Assembly (NCBI GenBank): GCA_026989405.1
Contig: JALSJL010000399.1
Span: 1-11,608 of the forward strand
DNA: 11,608 nucleotides
Reading direction: 5' to 3'
Origin: Marinosulfonomonas sp.
GTDB taxonomy: Bacteria; Pseudomonadota; Alphaproteobacteria; Rhodobacterales; Rhodobacteraceae
The position numbers were made by a program, and so were the translations under genes. Shown here in pieces: positions 6,232 through 11,608 of the stretch. The notes under the pieces are model-generated. The model ran no database searches. It was given only the letters and a program-made list of their open reading frames with translations, and was not told the origin of the DNA. The stretch's first letter is position 1. The number at the start of each line of letters is the position of its first letter.

Positions 6232-8676
6232 CTACTGCTCCTCAGCCACTTCATCTGTGAGTTTTTCGATTTCAGCACGCGAATCTGCCACAAACTCCCG
6301 CGAGTCGTCCTGGCCCACTGCGGAAATGGCCTTGCGGAACTGGCGCAGGGCGTCTTCTTTCCGGCCGGCCTTCAGATAGGCTTTCGCAAGATGATACTGG
6401 ACCAGCGGATCCCCCGGAAGGCCCGCCGCGGCCGGCTCGAGCGCGCGAATGGCGTCTCGGGTTTCCCCTCGAAGATAGGCAATCCAGCCGTAAGTATCCT
6501 GATACGGCGGAAAGGTCGACGTTCGCAACCGCTGCGCAATCCGGCCAGCGCGTTCGATCGCCTGCGGATCAGTTTTTGTCGTGGCGATCAGGCTGGCCAG
6601 GTTATTCGCAATAACCAGATTGTTGCTGTCTTTGGAATACATGCCCTCATAGATGGCAATTGCTCCGGCCAAATCTCCGTTCTTTTCCAGAATGCCCGCC
6701 TTGATCCACTTCAGAACCGGCTGATCCGGCACGGCCGACAGCGCATCATCGATGACCGCTTCCGCTTCTTCCACCCGGTCGGTCTGAAGAAGCCCACGAT
6801 AGAGGGCCACCCATGCCTGAACGAAGGTCGGCTCCTGGTCGACGAGATTGCGAAATTTCAAGATGGCATCGTCCATTGCGCCAGTCGCGGCATCAACTGA
6901 CGCATCCAGAAACAGTATCTGTATGTCATCAGGCGCCTTCTCCAGGAGTTCCGCCACATGCGCGCGGGCCTTTTCCGGTTCCGCGTTGGCGATATAGGTT
7001 CGGACAATTTCGACATTCGCACCAAAATCGGCGGACCCGTCAGCGACGAGGCCCTCAAGAAACTCGAGAGCCTCGGAGTTTTTCTGTTGCCCGCGGAGAA
7101 TTCGGTTGCGCAGGTTGTTGCCGACCGAGACAGCCCTGGCCGCCTCGCTGTTACCCAGCGTCTCCTGCACCTGGGTCGCCCGGCCCCAGTCAGCCGTGCT
7201 GATATACAGTTCGCCCAGTTCACCCAGGATATCCACATTGCCCGGCTCACGGCGCAAAGCCTCAAGCAGAATGTCCTCGGCCAAGCTGGTCTTTCCCAAT
7301 GCCATCAAATACTTCGCATAGCGCAATGTCTCTTGCGGAGCGCTGCCCGAGACATCATAGGCAAGTGCCAGCATTTCACCCACAAGCTCCTGGTTTCCCT
7401 GGCGCTCATGCGCCCGAGCCAAAAGTGTCAGGACCTCGGGGTCATTCGGATCCTGCTCCAGCGCCGTGCGCAGCAAAATGATTGCTTCGTCCGCCTGGTC
7501 CCCGTCGATCAGGTTGTTGGCCTTGTATTTGAGCGCATCGACATTCTGACCGTCTGCAGCCAGAATTTCGTCAATCAGCGCCTGGGCGGCGGCGTGGTCT
7601 CCGACCTCATCATTCATCCGGGAAAGAAGAAGTTTCAGTTTCCGTTCCTGGTCACCCGACTCCATCGTGCCGATAAAGGCCTTCAGATCGGCGATTGCGC
7701 CGGCCTTGTCGCCGGTGTCAAATTTATATCCCGCACGCAGCCCGTGCAGCTCTGGTGCAGCGTCTTCATCTGCAAGCATCCTGTCCAGCTCTGCGATTGC
7801 CGTATCGCGATCACGGAATTTCTCGAGAAAGTTGATCAGGTTCAGCTTTGCAACGCTGTCATCTTCGGCATTCCGGGCTTGATCCCGCAAGAACGCTTCC
7901 GCCTTGTCGATGTCGCCCTCGGTCATGTACAGTATGACAAGGGCTGCAGGCGCCGATTCATCTTCCGGAAACCGATTGATCATCTCTTTCAGATTGGCCT
8001 CGAGCGCCAACGTGTCGCCGGTTTTCGACAATATCTGAAGCCGCAAGATGTAAAGCGCGCGCTCATCCGGGGCCAGTTTGATTGCCTCGTCAAGCTCGCT
8101 CAGGGCGTCCGAAAATCTCTCATGCCGAATGTGATCGTCCAGAACAACACCGCGCAGCAGTTCGTCCTCGGGGAACTCTTTCAACAGTTCGCCGGCCCGC
8201 TCGGCCAAAACCGACAACGCTGCGGTGTCTGCAGTTTCAAGCTGGCTTTGGTAGTCCCGGACCAACGCCATTGCATCCAGTTCCGGATCATCGGGTGCAA
8301 GTGCCTGGGCCGCTTCCAGGTGACGTCCCATTTCTTCCCAGTCACCCATTCTTGCATAAAGTCTGGCCAGGATACGGCGGGCGTCGACGTCATCGGGGTA
8401 TTGTTCGGCAAGTTGCAGATAGTTCGAAAGGGCATTTCGAATATCGCCCTTTTTCAGCAAAAGGTCCGCAAACGCGGCACGGGCCTCACGATGTTTGCCA
8501 TTCAGTTGCAGGGCATTCTTGAATTCCAGAATTGCGCGGTCATCATCACCCTTGGACATGAGCACCAGGGCAGATTGAAAGTGTTTCTCGGCCTTTTCTT
8601 CAGAAGACTCGCACCCGGACAGCAGGCCGACCGCGGCAACCAGCATCAATACCACCAGGAAAGATCTCATTCGCAC
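6232..8676 (-). CDS. prsT: Exosortase/PEP-CTERM-system TPR-repeat lipoprotein (PrsT-like)
   Basis: Large protein of 814 residues. The N-terminus MRMRSFLVVLMLVAAVGLLSGC is a lipoprotein signal with lipobox Leu-Ser-Gly-Cys22. The rest is tandem tetratricopeptide repeats, seen as recurring patterns such as AEKHFQSALVLMSKGDDDRA, ARRILARLYARMGDWEEM, ALEQDPNDPEVLTLLARAHE and VQYHLAKAYLKAGRKEDALR. The chain is highly acidic. Length, lipobox and position between the sugar transferase and the export gene match the PEP-CTERM system TPR lipoprotein family (PrsT, TIGR02917). The role is unproven in that family but it probably scaffolds polymer assembly or export in the periplasm. Start choice: GTG at 8676 has GAGGG (8688-8684) at 7 nt, while the ATG at 8670 would be 13 nt from it; both keep the lipobox. 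A longer frame to 8733 lacks a ribosome site and would bury the signal peptide. Confidence 0.9.
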   Translation of the reverse strand: MRMRSFLVVLMLVAAVGLLSGCESSEEKAEKHFQSALVLMSKGDDDRAILEFKNALQLNGKHREARAAFADLLLKKGDIRNALSNYLQLAEQYPDDVDARRILARLYARMGDWEEMGRHLEAAQALAPDDPELDAMALVRDYQSQLETADTAALSVLAERAGELLKEFPEDELLRGVVLDDHIRHERFSDALSELDEAIKLAPDERALYILRLQILSKTGDTLALEANLKEMINRFPEDESAPAALVILYMTEGDIDKAEAFLRDQARNAEDDSVAKLNLINFLEKFRDRDTAIAELDRMLADEDAAPELHGLRAGYKFDTGDKAGAIADLKAFIGTMESGDQERKLKLLLSRMNDEVGDHAAAQALIDEILAADGQNVDALKYKANNLIDGDQADEAIILLRTALEQDPNDPEVLTLLARAHERQGNQELVGEMLALAYDVSGSAPQETLRYAKYLMALGKTSLAEDILLEALRREPGNVDILGELGELYISTADWGRATQVQETLGNSEAARAVSVGNNLRNRILRGQQKNSEALEFLEGLVADGSADFGANVEIVRTYIANAEPEKARAHVAELLEKAPDDIQILFLDASVDAATGAMDDAILKFRNLVDQEPTFVQAWVALYRGLLQTDRVEEAEAVIDDALSAVPDQPVLKWIKAGILEKNGDLAGAIAIYEGMYSKDSNNLVIANNLASLIATTKTDPQAIERAGRIAQRLRTSTFPPYQDTYGWIAYLRGETRDAIRALEPAAAGLPGDPLVQYHLAKAYLKAGRKEDALRQFRKAISAVGQDDSREFVADSRAEIEKLTDEVAEEQ

Positions 8677-8718
8677 CGCTAAACCCTCACACGCACCAAA
8701 GTCTTTGCTCTGGATTCG

Positions 8719-8733
8719 GTGTCTGATCGACAC
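8719..8733 (-). other. Intercistronic hairpin between the sugar-transferase and TPR genes
   Basis: A perfect 5-bp inverted repeat GTGTC / GACAC with a 5-nt loop, extendable by one G-T pair. It lies in the 108-nt gap (8671-8778) downstream of the sugar-transferase stop. No T-tract follows, so it is not an obvious terminator. Short hairpins of this size occur by chance; it is listed because the other sizeable gap in the operon has one too. Confidence 0.25.
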
Positions 8734-8778
8734 TATCCGGCTTGTTCGTCCATCAGAACGACACCGCCACAGATATTG

Positions 8779-9468
8779 TCAATAACCGGTGCCTCTTATC
8801 ATCACAACCAGGGTTTTGGCGAGAATGCAAACATCCCGCCCGAACGAAATGTCTTCATCATAAAGTCGATCAAATTCGGCGCGTTTCGCAAACTTGCTCG
8901 CATTTCGGTCCGATATTTGCCACAGTCCGGTGACACCCGGGCGAAGCCCGTAATATGCAAGGCCGGGATAGATTTCGCGCTGTTCCGGCAGCATCGGTCG
9001 CGGCCCGACAAGGGACATGTCCCCGACCAGGACGTTCCACAATTGCGGCAACTCATCCATGGACGTCTTGCGGAGGAACCGACCGAAAGGCGTGATCCGG
9101 GGATCGTTCTGCAACTTCTGAGTTGCGTCCCATTCGGCCCGCAGCTCTGGATCGTTGTTCAGATACCCCTCAAGCGTTTCCTCGGCATTCGGCACCATGG
9201 TGCGCAGCTTGAGCATCCGAAACGTCTTTCCACCTTTGCCGACGCGTTTGTTCAGGAAAAACGGCTGATGGCCATCAAGCGAAATGATCAGCGCCAACAG
9301 CAGAACCACCGGTGCAACGAAGACAGCGACTGCAAGCACGAAGCCGAAATCGAACGCCCGTTTCAGGCCATTGCGGTAAAGACCCGGCTTTCTCGGCACC
9401 GATACAAGCCCATAAGGAGAATGTGCCGCCGTGAAATTATTGTTGAGTTTATCAAATTGAATTGTCAT
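8779..9468 (-). CDS. Phosphoglycosyl transferase (bacterial sugar transferase, ExoY/PglC-like)
   Basis: Transfers a sugar-phosphate from a nucleotide sugar to undecaprenyl phosphate, the first step of polymer repeat-unit synthesis at the inner membrane. It has 229 residues, the short monotopic type without the N-terminal multi-helix domain of WbaP. The order is a polar lead, KRAFD (36-40), a hydrophobic membrane segment about 41-62, KRVGKGGKTFRMLKLRTM (74-91), DPRITPFGRFLRKTSMDELPQ (122-142) with the catalytic Asp138-Glu139 dyad, SLVGPRP (152-158), and RPGVTGLWQ. All family landmarks are intact. The sugar cannot be told from sequence. The start ATG at 9468 has GGAAGGG (9481-9475) 6 nt away, and part of that site is inside a palindrome (9478-9492). 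It is the first gene of the leftward operon, opposite the ATPase operon. Confidence 0.94.
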   Translation of the reverse strand: MTIQFDKLNNNFTAAHSPYGLVSVPRKPGLYRNGLKRAFDFGFVLAVAVFVAPVVLLLALIISLDGHQPFFLNKRVGKGGKTFRMLKLRTMVPNAEETLEGYLNNDPELRAEWDATQKLQNDPRITPFGRFLRKTSMDELPQLWNVLVGDMSLVGPRPMLPEQREIYPGLAYYGLRPGVTGLWQISDRNASKFAKRAEFDRLYDEDISFGRDVCILAKTLVVMIRGTGY

Positions 9469-9994
9469 CCGTCACCCTTCCGAAAATCGGAACACTGCTT
9501 ACCTTACCCCGTCAACATCCGCTCAGCCCAAAAGTGGCGACCAAGCGGCCTCTCCATTGACACACTAACAATTATTTCAAATCCAACCAATTGGGAACAG
9601 GACCATTTGACACAATTTCTGCCGATTTTGGACAAAATTCCTTCGTTGACCATCAAACCGGTCACTGACTCCCGTATAGCGTGTGTTTTGACGCCGGACT
9701 ATCGCTGCTTCTGTATTTCATTTGTGGTCGATCATGCAAATTGTTGTCGACTGTCGCCGAAAGCCGCTCAATGCTGTTCACAACTTCCGAATCACAGCCT
9801 TCTCGTTCAATGAACTTCCCGACGGACACAGGTTGGCCCATTTGAGCTGGAAGTCGTGTAACAATGTGTTCATGTTATCGGCTGAATCGAGGGGTGAAAT
9901 TCGGTTCCGTTCACGATACATACCCGTGAGACAAACCCGTGTGTGCGGAGCGCGTTGAATAATTGGTGATTGAGTTCGAATGAGAAGGCCCTGA
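9469..9994. promoter_or_regulatory. Divergent control region between the two polysaccharide operons
   Basis: 526 nt without a believable gene, AT-richer to the eye than the flanking genes. It must hold the promoters of both operons. Elements seen: a palindrome at 9478-9492; a minus-strand TTGACG at 9515-9510 with no good -10; two near-copies CCATTGACACA (9554-9564) and CCATTTGACACA (9603-9614), 49 nt apart; a palindromic CCAATTGG near 9587-9594; an inverted repeat GTCGA/TCGAC (9727-9731, 9747-9751); and TAACA/TGTTA (9859-9863, 9873-9877) with a 9-nt spacer. No hexamer pair is convincing enough to name a start site. The size is generous for a bacterial divergent promoter and suggests regulated expression. 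Confidence 0.6.
9478..9492 (-). promoter_or_regulatory. Palindrome overlapping the sugar-transferase ribosome binding site
   Basis: TTCCGA (9478-9483), AAA, TCGGAA (9487-9492): a perfect 6-bp inverted repeat. On the minus strand its 3' arm supplies the GGAA of the GGAAGGG ribosome site of the sugar-transferase gene. In RNA it could hide the ribosome site; in DNA it could be an operator, since it lies where a -10 would fall relative to TTGACG at 9515-9510. Short, so chance is possible. Confidence 0.4.
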
Positions 9995-10882
9995 ATGACC
10001 CAAGCGTCAAATACTTCCGATGCTCCGGAACACGTTCCGGGGTTCTATCTGGAAAGTTTCGGCTTTTCGGAACGTCCGTTCACGCTCGTTCCCGATCCGG
10101 CATTTCTGTATTGGTCCGACCAGCACAAACGTGCTTTTTCGGTCCTGGAGTTCGGCATTCTCTCCCGCGCTCCGATAACGCTGATCACCGGTTCGGTCGG
10201 GTGCGGCAAGACCACCCTGCTGCGACAACTCCTTCAAAACATCGAAGCTGACTCCATCGTCGGTCTTATTTCAAACGCGCAAGGCGGGCGCGGCGAACTG
10301 ATCCAGTGGGTTCTTCACGCGCTTGGGATCAAGTTCGACGCAACCGACAGTTACGTCAGCCTGTTTCAGATCCTGCAGGACTTCCTGATCATGACCTACG
10401 CCGAAGGCCGCCGGGTCATCCTGATCTTCGACGAAGCCCAGAATCTTTCGCGCGACAGTCTTGAAGAACTGCGCATGCTGACAAACATCAATTCAAACAA
10501 GGACGAATTGATTCAACTGGTTCTGGTTGGGCAGAATGAACTGCGCGACATGATCAAACGGCCCGAACTCAGGCAGCTGGCGCAGCGCATTGCTGCCAGC
10601 TTCCATCTGCGCCCGTTGTCTGAAAAAGAAACCGGCGAGTTTATCGTTCACAGGCTGCGCGTGGCCGGGGGCACCGGCGAAGAAATCGACGAGAAGGCAA
10701 AGATGCTGATTTACGAAGTCTCACAGGGGATACCAAGATTGGTGAACCAGATCTGCGATATGGCGCTGCTGTACGCATGGAGCGCGGAAACCAAGGTCGT
10801 TGACGCAAAAATCGTTCAGTCGGTTATTGACGACGGCGTTTTCTTCGGCGCCGAAGTCACCGCCGGGGAGGCTGCACAATGA
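9995..10882 (+). CDS. Exosortase/PEP-CTERM-system-associated AAA+ ATPase (ExeA/GspA-like)
   Basis: 295 residues, no signal peptide or membrane helix. It begins with YLESFGFSERPFTLVPDP (18-35), typical of ExeA-type ATPases. Walker A GSVGCGKT is at 66-73, Walker B VILIFDEAQ at 141-149, a sensor-1-like LVLVGQNEL at 176-184, a conserved RPELRQLAQRI segment, and a sensor-2 region GIPRLVNQICDMALLYA. The match is to the ATPase family found beside the chain-length gene in exosortase-linked exopolysaccharide loci (TIGR03015). Probable role: energising or controlling polymer assembly or export from the cytoplasmic side; the exact function is not established. ATG at 9995 has GAGAAGG (9982-9988) 6 nt away. 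It overlaps the next gene by ATGA, so the two are coupled. Confidence 0.93.
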   Translation: MTQASNTSDAPEHVPGFYLESFGFSERPFTLVPDPAFLYWSDQHKRAFSVLEFGILSRAPITLITGSVGCGKTTLLRQLLQNIEADSIVGLISNAQGGRGELIQWVLHALGIKFDATDSYVSLFQILQDFLIMTYAEGRRVILIFDEAQNLSRDSLEELRMLTNINSNKDELIQLVLVGQNELRDMIKRPELRQLAQRIAASFHLRPLSEKETGEFIVHRLRVAGGTGEEIDEKAKMLIYEVSQGIPRLVNQICDMALLYAWSAETKVVDAKIVQSVIDDGVFFGAEVTAGEAAQ

Positions 10883-11608
10883 AGGCCCTTCTGTCATACT
10901 ACTTCGCGTTGTTCCTGCGCCGCATACACTATTTCCTGTTCATTTTCCTCACGGTTGCCGCCGCATCTCTGACCTTGGCCAAGCTGCTGCCGCCGACTTA
11001 TGTGTCCGAGGCACGCCTGTTGGTCGAACCACCCCAGATCCCCGGCCAGTTGCTGGCGCCGACGGTTCAGGTCGGGCCGGCGGAAGAACTTCAGATCATC
11101 GAACAGCAACTGCTTACGCGGTCGAACATGCTGGATATCGCGCGCAGCCAGAACGTGTTTGAAGACATTGAAGAAATGACACCTGACGAAATCGTGAAGG
11201 CGATGCGCGAGGCGACAGGGATCAGCCGGATCGCCGGTCGCGGGCAGGCGACCTTGATGTTCGTTTCTTTCGAATCGAAAGACGCGAGAACCACCGCCAA
11301 TGTCGTCAACCAGTATGTCACGAGGATCCTTCAGAACAACGCTGAGACACGGACCGAACGCGCGACAAACACCCTTGAGTTTTTCAAGGATGAAGTCGAC
11401 CGGCTGGGCAAGAAATTGCGGGAGCAAAGCGCTCGTATTACCGAGTTCAAGAACGAAAACATCGACGCGCTGCCGGACACTCTGAACTACCGGCTGAGCC
11501 AGCAGTCGGCCCTGCAAGAGCGGCTGGCAAATATCAATCGCCAGATTTTCAGCCTGGAAGAGCAGCGTCGCAGTGTGGTTGAGGTCTTCGAGAAAACCGG
11601 CCAGATCG
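10879..11608 (+). CDS. Polysaccharide chain-length determinant protein (Wzz family), partial
   Basis: Open to the end of the window; 243 residues visible. A basic lead is followed by a membrane helix about 18-37 (HYFLFIFLTVAAASLTLAKL). Then comes the Wzz periplasmic start PPTYVSEARLLVEPPQIPG, and from about residue 158 a long heptad-rich region that should form the coiled-coil hairpin of polysaccharide co-polymerases. Wzz proteins sit in the inner membrane and set polymer length. The PPTYVSEARLLVE form and the preceding ATPase point to the exosortase-associated chain-length family (TIGR03007 type). That type usually lacks a fused tyrosine kinase, which cannot be checked here. It starts with ATG inside the ATPase stop (ATGA); GGGGAGG at 10865-10871 serves as ribosome site. 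Confidence 0.9.
   Translation, partial: MKALLSYYFALFLRRIHYFLFIFLTVAAASLTLAKLLPPTYVSEARLLVEPPQIPGQLLAPTVQVGPAEELQIIEQQLLTRSNMLDIARSQNVFEDIEEMTPDEIVKAMREATGISRIAGRGQATLMFVSFESKDARTTANVVNQYVTRILQNNAETRTERATNTLEFFKDEVDRLGKKLREQSARITEFKNENIDALPDTLNYRLSQQSALQERLANINRQIFSLEEQRRSVVEVFEKTGQI

Noticed and set aside
6958..8682. Plus-strand open frame of 574 codons
   Set aside because: It lies antisense to the TPR lipoprotein gene. Its translation shows no domain or signal, while the minus strand has a lipobox, TPR repeats and a ribosome site. It is a by-product of codon bias.
8719..9813. Plus-strand open frame of 364 codons
   Set aside because: Antisense to the sugar-transferase gene, which has every family motif; the upstream part only crosses the divergent control region.
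9722..9958. Possible 78-residue protein in the divergent region
   Set aside because: No ribosome site, no recognisable domain, and an Arg/Cys-rich composition unlike the neighbours; better read as non-coding control DNA.
9980..9994. Five-codon leader ORF (Met-Arg-Arg-Pro-stop) directly before the ATPase start
   Set aside because: Its stop abuts the ATPase ATG, but it has no ribosome site of its own and it contains the ATPase ribosome site; most likely chance.
1..11608. CRISPR array or insertion sequence
   Set aside because: No regularly spaced direct repeats, no transposase and no paired terminal inverted repeats were seen.

Overview
The window looks like a piece of chromosome from a marine-type alphaproteobacterium, most likely Rhodobacterales (roseobacter group). 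This rests on the combination of a TRAP-transporter tail followed by a universal stress protein, a VPLPA-CTERM-type surface protein, a dapF-mtaB pair, a CTTGAC-type tRNA promoter, and the protein sequence style. The assignment is inferred from gene content, not from a marker gene.

Left part (1-1640, + strand). The C-terminal end of a TRAP permease, probably the fused type, is followed after 12 nt by a UspA-family protein. After a 254-nt gap comes a secreted protein of 239 residues ending in a VPVPAGLPLLL-hydrophobic-Arg tail, the sorting signal cut by exosortases of the VPLPA-CTERM type.

Middle part (1789-4067). This is a housekeeping block: tRNA-Lys(UUU) on the minus strand with its own likely promoter, then dapF (diaminopimelate epimerase) and mtaB (tRNA t6A37 methylthiotransferase), translationally coupled by an ATGA overlap. 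The three are linked by theme: DapF makes the lysine precursor, and MtaB enzymes modify A37 of tRNA-Lys(UUU), the tRNA next door. A strong minus-strand intrinsic terminator of unclear purpose lies between the tRNA promoter and dapF.

Right part (4085-11608). This is an exopolysaccharide assembly and export locus of the exosortase-associated (PEP-CTERM/EpsH) kind, arranged as two divergent operons around a 526-nt control region. The leftward operon encodes a phosphoglycosyl transferase (first sugar onto the lipid carrier), a large TPR lipoprotein (PrsT-like), a short polysaccharide export protein (Poly_export/SLBB), and a 453-residue outer-membrane beta-barrel. The rightward operon encodes an ExeA-like AAA+ ATPase and a Wzz-type chain-length protein that runs off the window. 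The short export protein has no lipobox and no C-terminal outer-membrane helix, so the adjacent barrel probably supplies the outer-membrane pore. No exosortase is in the window. It would be expected beyond the right edge, which would link this locus to the VPLPA-CTERM protein at the left. Each inter-gene gap of the leftward operon longer than 10 nt contains a short perfect hairpin, and one overlaps the ribosome binding site of the first gene.
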